Source of the DNA: Anaerolineae bacterium
GTDB lineage: Bacteria > Chloroflexota > Anaerolineae > Anaerolineales > Villigracilaceae
Assembly: GCA_003484265.1 (NCBI GenBank)
Contig: DNDO01000203.1
Span: forward strand, 8,066 to 14,610
DNA length: 6,545 nucleotides
Direction of reading: 5' to 3'
Shown: positions 1 to 6,324 of the stretch, piece after piece
Layout of the letters: each line of letters opens with the position of its first letter
How positions within the stretch are numbered: position 1 is the stretch's first letter
Translations under genes and position numbers: made by a program
Notes under the pieces: model-generated
Database searches by the model: none
Seen by the model: only the letters and a program-made list of their open reading frames with translations
What the model was told of the DNA's origin: nothing

Positions 1-2
1 CG

Positions 3-953
3 GCAGGGTATGGGTTGACAAGCGTCCACAACATGAACGGCAATGTCAAAGACTTACGCGTGTATCAAAAACTGGAAGCACGCGGTGAAATGGCTTTGCG
101 TGTGTATGTACCATTCCTTGTATACCCTGAAATGAAACCTGACGTGCTTAGCGAAGCGATTGAGATGCGCGTTGCGTCAACTGGTAAAGTGCGCGGCGGG
201 CTGGTGAAATTCTTTATGGACGGCGTAATCGAAACCGGCACCGGCTTGCTACTTGACGATTACGAGGGCAGACCTGGCTGGCGCGGCACAGCGCAGTTCG
301 AGCCTGAGCAATTTACGGAACTCGCGCTCGAAGCAGATAAACAGGGATTGCAGATCGCCGTCCATTGCACGGGGGATGGCGCGGTGCGGCGTGTACTTGA
401 TTCGTATGAGATTGTCCGCAAGCAAAACGGAGGGCGTGACAGTCGTCACCGTATCGAACATATTGAACTTGTTGGGGATGCGGATGTGCCGCGCTTTGCG
501 GAGTTGGGGGTGATCGCCGCCATGCAGCCAAATCACTCTCCATTGACCGTCAATTCATTCGATCCCTGGCCTGCGTGCGTGGGAGTCCAGCGGTATCGCC
601 GCTCGTTCGCCTGGCGGACGTTACGCGATGCGGGCGCTCATCTCGCTTTCGGAAGTGACTGGACCGTAGCATCCATGAATCCGATGACTGGAATACACTC
701 TGCACTGAATCGAACTCCATGGCAGGAAGGCGACCCAGATCAAAGCCAAACTCTCGAAGAGACGTTACTTTGCTACACACGCGATTCAGCCTACGCCGAA
801 CATATGGATCATGAAAAGGGAATTCTGAGAGAAGGGTATCTCGCGGACGTCGTGATGCTTTCGGAAGATATTTTCCAGACACCGAAGAAAGAGATTCTCC
901 GCGTGAAAACTGTGATGACGATCTGTGACGGAGAGATCACATACGAGGAATAA
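3..953 (+). CDS. YtcJ-type metal-dependent amidohydrolase, 5' end missing
   Basis: This is the C-terminal part of an amidohydrolase-superfamily enzyme (Amidohydro_3/YtcJ group), which hydrolyses C-N bonds such as amides or cyclic ureides; the substrate cannot be told from sequence. The frame is open to the left edge and starts mid-domain with AGYGLTSVHNM, a family motif normally well inside the protein, so the TTG at 15 is not a real start. About 317 residues are visible against a family length near 530-550, so the N-terminal HxH metal ligands lie outside. Visible landmarks, in order: VKFFMDG (Lys at 207-209, position of the bridging-lysine strand), AVHCTGDGA (His at 363-365), RIEHIE (His at 459-461) and FGSDW (Asp at 657-659), the usual metal or catalytic positions. 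The C-terminal ILREGYLADVVMLSEDIF is the small beta-sandwich that closes these enzymes. No signal peptide can be judged. I am sure of the family, not of the reaction. Confidence 0.9.
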   Translation, partial: AGYGLTSVHNMNGNVKDLRVYQKLEARGEMALRVYVPFLVYPEMKPDVLSEAIEMRVASTGKVRGGLVKFFMDGVIETGTGLLLDDYEGRPGWRGTAQFEPEQFTELALEADKQGLQIAVHCTGDGAVRRVLDSYEIVRKQNGGRDSRHRIEHIELVGDADVPRFAELGVIAAMQPNHSPLTVNSFDPWPACVGVQRYRRSFAWRTLRDAGAHLAFGSDWTVASMNPMTGIHSALNRTPWQEGDPDQSQTLEETLLCYTRDSAYAEHMDHEKGILREGYLADVVMLSEDIFQTPKKEILRVKTVMTICDGEITYEE

Positions 954-1009
954 TTTCCCGTCCTGAGTGAATTTTGCGAAGTCCGCAATCGAATGAATGA
1001 AATTTCGCG

Positions 1010-1018
1010 TGATAGAAT
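1010..1018 (+). promoter_or_regulatory. Extended -10 promoter for otsAB
   Basis: TGATAGAAT at 1010-1018 fits the extended -10 pattern TGnTATAAT with one mismatch in the hexamer. No good -35 box lies 16-18 bases upstream, which extended -10 promoters tolerate. Transcription would start near 1025, about 30 bases before the otsA ATG at 1054. That leader excludes the upstream in-frame ATG at 997. Inferred from consensus only; no start site has been mapped. Confidence 0.45.
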
Positions 1019-1041
1019 ACTCGTGTGGGGAATATTGTGCA

Positions 1042-1048
1042 AAAGGAG
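1042..1048 (+). promoter_or_regulatory. Ribosome binding site that fixes the otsA start
   Basis: AAAGGAG lies 5 bases before ATG 1054 and is complementary to the usual 16S rRNA 3' end. The other in-frame ATG, at 997, has no comparable site, and the residues it would add resemble nothing in GT20 proteins. This makes 1054 the start. Confidence 0.85.
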
Positions 1049-1053
1049 AACGA

Positions 1054-2577
1054 ATGGACAAGGATTCAAATTCAATCCGCAGGCAGGATTGCCAGACACT
1101 TCAAACCGAATATCTCGCAGGCCGCAAACTGATCCTCGTCTCTAACCGCGGACCGGTGGCATTTGCTTATGACGAAAACGGAGAGCGAACCGTCCAGCGC
1201 GGCGGAGGCGGACTCGTCACCGCGCTGACAGGACTCGCACAGCACGTGGATGCAACCTGGATCGCAGCAGCAGATACGCAGGCAGACAAAGACTTCAAAG
1301 AGGGTGATGTCCCATTGGATGGCGACGGAAAGATCCGAGTCAAATTCATTGACCCTGACCCAACTGAATACGAGGGCTACTACAACAATATTTCCAATCC
1401 ACTATTGTGGTTCCTCCAACATAACATGTGGGACGGAGTCCGCACGCCAACGGTCAACCGTGACACATGGAATGCATGGAACGACGGGTACGTAAAAGTC
1501 AATGAACAATTTGCAGAGGCAATCGCCGAGGAAGTAAAAGCCAGCGACAAGCCCTGCCTTGTGATGATGCAGGATTATCATTTGTACCTAGCGCCTCAAT
1601 TCCTGAGAAGAAAACTCCGAAAACACAAGAACAAAAATATGAAGCTGATGCACTTTATTCACATCCCCTGGCCTGGACCCGAAGGCTGGGCAATGTTGCC
1701 GCGCGATATGAGACAAGCCATCCTTGACGGACTCTGCTCGGTTGACCTGCTCGGCTTCCAGACCAAGGATGACGCGTTGAATTTCATCCGAACTTGCGAA
1801 TCGCATATGCCGCGCGTTTCAGTCAACTTCAAGCACGGACGCATCTGGGTGCACAATCATTCAACGCATGTGCGCGACTTCCCCATTTCCATTGATGTGG
1901 ATGCATTGCGGTCATTGGCTGGGTCGGACGAAGTGAGTCATTACCGGGAAGATATTCAGGGTCTCACGAAGGATAGAAAACTGATCGTCCGCATCGACCG
2001 AACTGAACCGAGCAAGAACATCGTACGCGGCTTCGAGGCGTTCGGCGAAATGCTTGAACTGCATCCCGAACACCGGGGGACCGTAAAGTTCCTCGGGCTT
2101 TTTGTCCCTTCACGGCTGGGCGTGGATGAATATCAAAACTACCTCGACGAGATCATGGCCTCGGCTGGACGCGTGAATGCGCAATACGGAAGCAGTGATT
2201 GGGAACCCATCCGCATTCTGGTTGGGCAGGATTATCCGCGCGCCATAGCCGCGTTACAGCTTTATGATGTTCTATTGGTCAATGCCATCGCAGATGGAAT
2301 GAATCTCGTCGCCAAGGAAGGACCGATTGTCAATAAACATGATGGTGTCGTTGTATTATCCGAACGAACAGGCGCGAGACAACAACTCGAATCGGGTGCG
2401 ATTGTCATTTCACCCTACGACATTTATGCAACGGCAGAGGCGCTTAATAACGCATTGCACATGCCCAAGAAGGAGCGCGCAGAACGCGCCAACCGATTGC
2501 GCTGGAGCATCGAACGCGAAGACATAGCAGAATGGCTCTGCTTGCAGCTCGAAACGCTCAAGGAGTTGAGGCTGTGA
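1054..2577 (+). CDS. otsA: Trehalose-6-phosphate synthase (GT20), OtsA-like
   Basis: A 507-residue cytoplasmic GT-B retaining glycosyltransferase of family GT20, predicted to transfer glucose from an NDP-glucose to glucose-6-phosphate, giving trehalose-6-phosphate. By comparison with E. coli OtsA, these conserved residues can be seen: LVSNRGP (residues 29-34) and the glycine loop RGGGG (49-53) at the phosphate-binding N-terminus; Tyr110 and Trp119 in YNNISNPLLW; Asp174 in QDYHL; His203 in FIHIPWP; the Arg316...Lys321 pair that contacts the nucleotide diphosphate; Arg354 in VPSR; and DGMNLVAKE (414-422). All main catalytic positions are intact. The loop around Arg316/Lys321 reads DRTEPSKNIVRGF, where OtsA usually has DRLDYSKG, so this is a divergent subgroup. 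About 20 extra residues precede the first conserved strand. It is followed by otsB with a 4-base overlap, which supports trehalose as product. GT20 relatives making glucosylglycerol phosphate or acting as pseudo-glycosyltransferases are less likely alternatives. Confidence 0.9.
   Translation: MDKDSNSIRRQDCQTLQTEYLAGRKLILVSNRGPVAFAYDENGERTVQRGGGGLVTALTGLAQHVDATWIAAADTQADKDFKEGDVPLDGDGKIRVKFIDPDPTEYEGYYNNISNPLLWFLQHNMWDGVRTPTVNRDTWNAWNDGYVKVNEQFAEAIAEEVKASDKPCLVMMQDYHLYLAPQFLRRKLRKHKNKNMKLMHFIHIPWPGPEGWAMLPRDMRQAILDGLCSVDLLGFQTKDDALNFIRTCESHMPRVSVNFKHGRIWVHNHSTHVRDFPISIDVDALRSLAGSDEVSHYREDIQGLTKDRKLIVRIDRTEPSKNIVRGFEAFGEMLELHPEHRGTVKFLGLFVPSRLGVDEYQNYLDEIMASAGRVNAQYGSSDWEPIRILVGQDYPRAIAALQLYDVLLVNAIADGMNLVAKEGPIVNKHDGVVVLSERTGARQQLESGAIVISPYDIYATAEALNNALHMPKKERAERANRLRWSIEREDIAEWLCLQLETLKELRL
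2560..2565 (+). promoter_or_regulatory. Ribosome binding site for otsB inside the otsA end
   Basis: AAGGAG lies within the last otsA codons, 8 bases before GTG 2574. It selects this GTG over the upstream in-frame ATG at 2532, which has no clear site and would add 14 residues lying wholly within otsA. Confidence 0.75.
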
Positions 2578-3350
2578 CCCTTCCCTCCGCCGATGAATTG
2601 ATACCCCGGCTCAAAGAGACCTCGCGCGTTGATCTCTATCTCGATTACGATGGCACCCTCGCCGTATTCGCGCCAACGCCTGATGATGTTTTGCCCGATG
2701 GAACAGTTATCGGACTAATCTCCCAACTCGCGGACTCGCCCAAGGTGCGCGTCTCCATCGTGAGCGGGCGCCGCCTCGGACACATCCGCAAACTGATCCC
2801 CATCTCAAACATCCTCCTGGCCGGGACATATGGCGTCGAAATGCAGACCCCCGATGGGAAGGAGATCCATCAAATTGCTTATGACTCAATCCGCCCGACT
2901 CTCGATTCGCTCAAACCACGCAGGCAGGAACTGATCGAGGGCAAGGGTGGATTCTATCTCGAAGACAAAGGCTGGGCGTTAGCCATCCACGCCCGAAAGG
3001 CTGATGAAAAAGAGGGATTGCAAATCCTGGGTGATGCGGAAAGAATGTTAACGCCATCCCTCCTGGGAGAGCATTTGCAGAAGATTCACGGTTTCCGTTT
3101 CCTCGAAATCGGACCCAATAACGCAGACAAGGGGCATGCCCTGCAATTCCTGTTCGATAGATTCAAATGGGAGGATTCAACACCCATCTACATCGGCGAC
3201 GACGATAAGGATGAAGATGCATTCCAGGCTGTCAACGATCGTAAGGGGATATCCATACTGGTTGCCAATGAAGCGCGCGAAACAAAGGCGCAATATCTAT
3301 TAAATTCACCCGTTGATGTCCATCAATGGCTCAAGGACGCGTTACTTTAA
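2574..3350 (+). CDS. otsB: Trehalose-6-phosphate phosphatase (HAD family), OtsB-like
   Basis: A 258-residue soluble HAD-superfamily phosphatase that removes phosphate from trehalose-6-phosphate to give free trehalose, the second step after OtsA. HAD motif I is DYDGTL, with nucleophile Asp24 and acid/base Asp26. Motif II is SIVSGR (Ser64). The cap region holds LEDKGWALAIHAR (129-141), matching the family's E-x-K-G...H-x-R substrate-binding pattern. Lys186 sits in NADKGHAL, and motif III is IGDDDKDEDAF (207-217) with Mg-binding aspartates. Length is normal for bacterial OtsB. The start is GTG, with its last two bases shared with the otsA stop codon (GTGA), so translation is probably coupled. 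Two motif positions differ from the common form: GTYGVE (Tyr86, usually His) and Lys212 (usually Thr in GDDxTDEDAF). The gene ends tail to tail with the transporter gene, the stop codons overlapping in 3347-3350. Confidence 0.92.
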   Translation: MTLPSADELIPRLKETSRVDLYLDYDGTLAVFAPTPDDVLPDGTVIGLISQLADSPKVRVSIVSGRRLGHIRKLIPISNILLAGTYGVEMQTPDGKEIHQIAYDSIRPTLDSLKPRRQELIEGKGGFYLEDKGWALAIHARKADEKEGLQILGDAERMLTPSLLGEHLQKIHGFRFLEIGPNNADKGHALQFLFDRFKWEDSTPIYIGDDDKDEDAFQAVNDRKGISILVANEARETKAQYLLNSPVDVHQWLKDALL

Positions 3351-5686
3351 AATTGCCAGACCAATGGCACAACGAGTAGAACGATCACCATTGTGAGAAT
3401 CGTCAACGGCATGCCCACCTTGAAATAATCTGAAAATTTATAGCCGCCGGGTCCCATCACAAGGATATTCGCAGAGTGCCCTACGGGACTCAGAAACGCC
3501 GCCGAAGCAGATACTGCCACAGTCATCATCAATGGATAGGGAGAGATACCCAGGTCGGATGCCGTGCTCAACGCAATGGGAGCAAGCAATACCGCCACAG
3601 CGGGGTTCGGCATAAATTGGGACGCAAGCGCCGCGAGCATAAAGAAACCCGCCATCACCATCAGTGGTCCAAAACCTCCGATCAATGCGATCATTCCATT
3701 GGCGAGAAACTGCGCCGCGCCGGACTGATCCATGGCGATTCCCAGGGGAAGCATCCCTGCTATGAGAAAGATCGCTTTCCATTCGATGGAGCGATATGCT
3801 TCCTCCATGGTCAGGCATCCCGTCAAGATCATCATCGCCACGCCGATGATGGCAGTGATCGCAATCGGAAGCCAGCCGAACACCGCGGGAATTAGAACTA
3901 GCAACATGATAATGACTGCGACGGGTATCTTTTCTTTCAACGGCGGGATTTGGGCATCCTCCGTCAACACCAGAAAATCGGGTTCCTGACCCAACATCCG
4001 TAAACGCCTGCGAGAACCGTACAGAAGGAGAGCGTCGCCAAAGCGGAGATGTCTGTCGCGCAGGTTTGAACGATAAGCGCGCCCCTCGCTCCAGACGGCA
4101 AGCACAGACAGCCCAAATTTGAACCTAAAGTTCAATTCGCGCAAGGTCTTTCCCGCCAATGTTGAATACGGTGACAGGACGGCCTCGACCAATCCGATCT
4201 CCTCCGATTCGATCTCGCCGAGATCCGGCAAAGGTTGATCTTCGAGCTGTAAACTTTGCAGACCTTCGATCATCATCAGATCATGTTGTTTGCCCTTGAC
4301 CAATAAAGTATCGTTGGGTTGCAGTCTCTCGTCAGGCTGGATCATCAAAAGGGTCTTCCCATTCCGGATGATCCCCAGCACGCCAAGCCCATAGGAATCG
4401 CCAAGGCGGCTTTCCGTCAACGACTTGCCGATGAGGTAAGAGTCGGGAGGGACGCGTACAACCATTAATCGGTCATCCAGCTTATAGTCGAGGATGGAGG
4501 CGGGATCGGAAAACTCCAGACCAAGTTCGCTCACTTGCAATTCTTCCAATTGCCCGCGTCTCATTTGGATCAACAATTTGTCGTCAGCCAGCAAAGGTAT
4601 GGTTTCGATGTTCGTTCGATAGGATGTGCCTTCACGCATGATTGCCAGCACAAGGACTTTGTACCTATGCCTGAACCCGACCTGCCGCAAAGTTTGACCG
4701 ATCAGGGACGATTCGGGCTTGATGGTTCCCTCCATCAACTCTGTGTTTTCTGAAACGAGTTGATCAACGGTAAATCCTTCGTCATCGACGATCAGGTGGT
4801 TTTTTTCCTGCATCTCATTCAATTGTTCAAGCCGTCCTTCCACGAGGAAACGATCGCCTGCCTGCAAAGCAAACGCAGACTCCGGCGAAAGATGCGTCTG
4901 TCCGTTGCGGAGTACAGCGACCACGTTCAAACCAAGCACTGAGCCCAGCCTGCTTTCGGCCAGGGTCTTCCCCACAAGTAGCGACCCTTCGGGCAGACGC
5001 AGAATAACCATGCGCGAATGCAATTCGTACACTGACTTCAAATCCTTGCCATTCGACAACTCGCGCGTCGTGTCCCTTGAGGGCAGCAGGTAGCGGCCGA
5101 TCAATGCCATGTAGATCGTGCCCGCGATCAATACCGACATACCGACTGGCACAAATTCGAACATCGTAAACGGCCGCAATCCCGCATTCTTAAGCGCTTC
5201 GGTAATGAGAATGTTCGGCGGCGTTCCGATCAATGTGTTCAGTCCGCCGAGCAATGCGGCAAAAGCCAGCGGGATTAAAAGTTTGGATGGAGGCTGTTTT
5301 GTTTTACGCGATATATCGAGGACGACCGGTAGAAACAATGACACGACACCGATTGTGTTCATAAAGCCCGACAATATGCCGACGGTTAACATGATGATGA
5401 TCATCAATCGGACATCACTATCTCCCGCCAGGCGCATCAAACGCCGACCGATCAAACTGGCGACTCCCGTCCGTGCCAATGCCCCACTGAGGATTAATAC
5501 CGCCCATACCGTCACAACAGCAGGACTGCTGAACCCTGATAACGCATCCGTAGGTGTGACCAACCCACTGACCGCTAATGCCCCCAACACCAGCAAAGCG
5601 ACAACATCAATACGCACCCATTCAGTGATAAAAAGAATTACTGAAACGGCTAATATCCCCAGGACAAGGATGATCTCGAGGGTCAT
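3347..5686 (-). CDS. SLC13/DASS-type anion permease with four TrkA-C (RCK_C) domains
   Basis: A 779-residue inner-membrane transporter of the ion transporter/SLC13 (CitT-like, TrkA-C-containing) group, related to bacterial and algal dicarboxylate or sulfate sodium symporters. The substrate is not determinable. Residues 1-200 form the first membrane half, with FMNTIGVVSLFLP (108-120) and GTPPNIL (154-160) in the first re-entrant hairpin region. Residues about 220-566 form a soluble insert with four TrkA-C domains at roughly 220-293, 316-386, 402-476 and 496-566; these usually bind a small ligand and gate transport. Residues 587-779 form the second membrane half, with FMPNPAVAVLLAP (691-703) and SPVGHSANILVMGPGGY (733-749). 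Domains 1 and 3 resemble each other, as do 2 and 4. Relatives often have two such domains and are near 600 residues, so the length matches an extra pair. ATG 5686 was chosen because AAAGGAG precedes it by 8 bases; an in-frame ATG at 5746 lacks a site. It appears monocistronic. Confidence 0.9.
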   Translation of the reverse strand: MTLEIILVLGILAVSVILFITEWVRIDVVALLVLGALAVSGLVTPTDALSGFSSPAVVTVWAVLILSGALARTGVASLIGRRLMRLAGDSDVRLMIIIMLTVGILSGFMNTIGVVSLFLPVVLDISRKTKQPPSKLLIPLAFAALLGGLNTLIGTPPNILITEALKNAGLRPFTMFEFVPVGMSVLIAGTIYMALIGRYLLPSRDTTRELSNGKDLKSVYELHSRMVILRLPEGSLLVGKTLAESRLGSVLGLNVVAVLRNGQTHLSPESAFALQAGDRFLVEGRLEQLNEMQEKNHLIVDDEGFTVDQLVSENTELMEGTIKPESSLIGQTLRQVGFRHRYKVLVLAIMREGTSYRTNIETIPLLADDKLLIQMRRGQLEELQVSELGLEFSDPASILDYKLDDRLMVVRVPPDSYLIGKSLTESRLGDSYGLGVLGIIRNGKTLLMIQPDERLQPNDTLLVKGKQHDLMMIEGLQSLQLEDQPLPDLGEIESEEIGLVEAVLSPYSTLAGKTLRELNFRFKFGLSVLAVWSEGRAYRSNLRDRHLRFGDALLLYGSRRRLRMLGQEPDFLVLTEDAQIPPLKEKIPVAVIIMLLVLIPAVFGWLPIAITAIIGVAMMILTGCLTMEEAYRSIEWKAIFLIAGMLPLGIAMDQSGAAQFLANGMIALIGGFGPLMVMAGFFMLAALASQFMPNPAVAVLLAPIALSTASDLGISPYPLMMTVAVSASAAFLSPVGHSANILVMGPGGYKFSDYFKVGMPLTILTMVIVLLVVPLVWQF
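3989..5029 (-). repeat. Tandem duplication of a two-domain TrkA-C unit within the transporter
   Basis: The soluble insert encodes two copies of a roughly 165-residue unit, at residues 220-386 and 402-566 (nucleotides 5029-4529 and 4483-3989). The offset is a constant 181-182 residues: GKTLAESRLG at 239 matches GKSLTESRLG at 420, and GQTLRQ at 330 matches GKTLRE at 512. Hand alignment gives about 29 of 71 identical residues for domains 1 and 3, and about 26 of 68 for 2 and 4. The duplication is visible in protein, not as a DNA repeat, so it is old. Confidence 0.8.
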
Positions 5687-5694
5687 GGTATTTG

Positions 5695-5701
5695 CTCCTT
5701 T
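5695..5701 (-). promoter_or_regulatory. Ribosome binding site that fixes the transporter start
   Basis: Reading the - strand, AAAGGAG lies 8 bases before ATG 5686. The protein then begins MTLEIILVLGILAV, directly entering the first membrane segment as expected for the family. The upstream ATG at 5746 would add 20 polar residues and has no such site. Confidence 0.8.
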
Positions 5702-5706
5702 AGAAT

Positions 5707-5735
5707 AGTATAGGCACTTTACCTTGATTTGAAAA
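5707..5735 (-). promoter_or_regulatory. Candidate sigma-70 type promoter for the transporter
   Basis: On the - strand, TTTTCA (5735-5730) and TATACT (5712-5707) are separated by 17 bases, matching the consensus at four and five of six positions. Transcription would start near 5700, right at the ribosome binding site, leaving a very short leader. That lowers confidence; the true promoter may lie further upstream. Confidence 0.35.
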
Positions 5736-5852
5736 GCGTTTTGCACGAATCTTCATTTGTTACAAGAGTCTTAAATGTCTCCTGGGAACCAATTTCAGGG
5801 TAAAGATTTTACATCGAGAAATATCTATCAATATGTAATAGACAGATTCGAT

Positions 5853-5859
5853 AAAGGAG
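5853..5859 (+). promoter_or_regulatory. Ribosome binding site for msrB
   Basis: AAAGGAG lies 7 bases before ATG 5867. The following bases AACGA are the same as those after the otsA site at 1042-1053. Confidence 0.8.
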
Positions 5860-5866
5860 AACGATC

Positions 5867-6313
5867 ATGAAAACATTTACCAAGCCGACAGATACCGAAC
5901 TCCGCAGCCGGCTTTCCTCACTACAATACGAGGTCACCCAACGCGAAGGAACCGAACGTCCATTTTCAAACGAATTTTGGGATAACAAACACCCTGGCAT
6001 ATACGTGGACGTTGTCTCGGGCGAGCCACTGTTCAGTTCACTCGACAAATATGACTCGGGCACCGGCTGGCCCAGCTTCACCAAGCCGCTGGAGAGCGAA
6101 AATGTCGTCGAACGAACCGACTTCAAGCTCTTTATGCCTCGCACGGAAGTCCGCTCGAAGCACGCGGATTCCCACCTTGGTCACGTCTTCAATGATGGAC
6201 CCAGACCGACAGGGTTGCGCTACTGCATGAACTCAGCCTCGATGCGATTCATACCCGTCGAAAAATTGGAGGAGGAAGGGTACGGACAATATCTGTCCAT
6301 GTTCAAAGAGTAG
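5867..6313 (+). CDS. msrB: Peptide methionine-R-sulfoxide reductase MsrB, single-cysteine type
   Basis: A 148-residue cytoplasmic enzyme (no signal peptide) that reduces the R form of methionine sulfoxide in proteins, repairing oxidative damage. The SelR/MsrB fold spans nearly the whole protein. Catalytic Cys120 sits in GLRYCMNSASMRF, and the active-site partners Trp68 (GWPSF), His103 and His106 (SHLGHVF) and Asn122 are present. The two CxxC zinc pairs of E. coli-type MsrB are absent: the corresponding regions read DVVSGEPLF and RSKHADSHLGH, as in the zinc-free class. Cys120 is the only cysteine in the protein, and Thr66 occupies the SGxGWPSF position where many relatives carry the resolving cysteine. 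The sulfenic acid would therefore have to be reduced directly by thioredoxin or another thiol. It stands alone, divergent from the transporter, with no msrA next to it in the window, and ends 11 bases before the convergent zinc-finger gene. Confidence 0.96.
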   Translation: MKTFTKPTDTELRSRLSSLQYEVTQREGTERPFSNEFWDNKHPGIYVDVVSGEPLFSSLDKYDSGTGWPSFTKPLESENVVERTDFKLFMPRTEVRSKHADSHLGHVFNDGPRPTGLRYCMNSASMRFIPVEKLEEEGYGQYLSMFKE

Positions 6314-6324
6314 TCAGGCAATCT

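Larger units (their letters stand above)
5687..5866. promoter_or_regulatory. Divergent intergenic region between transporter and msrB
   Basis: These 180 bases carry the leaders of two divergent genes. On the - side there is a plausible promoter and an AAAGGAG site. On the + side the clearest elements are AAAGGAG at 5853-5859 and a small perfect dyad GTAAA-GAT-TTTAC at 5800-5812. TTTACA (5808-5813) with TATGTA (5832-5837) at 18 bases is only a weak promoter match for msrB. No terminator hairpin, small gene or riboswitch is recognisable here. Confidence 0.5.

Noticed and set aside
974..988. TTGCG-AAGTC-CGCAA hairpin as terminator of the amidohydrolase gene
   Set aside because: Only a 5-base stem and no following T-run; too weak to call.
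997..1053. Upstream in-frame ATG for otsA, adding 19 residues
   Set aside because: No ribosome binding site, it lies upstream of the likely transcription start, and ATG 1054 has an ideal AAAGGAG.
2532..2573. ATG 2532 as start of otsB
   Set aside because: It would overlap otsA by 46 bases with no clear ribosome binding site; GTG 2574 has AAGGAG at 8 bases and gives the normal length.
1054..2577. OtsA as a catalytically altered pseudo-glycosyltransferase (VldE/ValL-like) of a natural-product pathway
   Set aside because: All expected OtsA catalytic residues are kept and the next gene is a trehalose-phosphatase; no cyclitol pathway genes are visible.
3476..3989. Open frames of 85-139 codons on both strands across the transporter 3' part
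   Set aside because: Out-of-frame shadows of the conserved transporter, basic and low in motif content.
5118..5708. 196-codon open frame on the + strand opposite the transporter
   Set aside because: It lies antisense to a clear conserved gene, shows no recognisable motif or ribosome binding site, and reads as the low-complexity mirror of hydrophobic codons.
5687..5746. ATG 5746 as start of the transporter
   Set aside because: The added 20 residues are polar and unlike the family, no ribosome binding site is present, and the segment overlaps the likely promoter.
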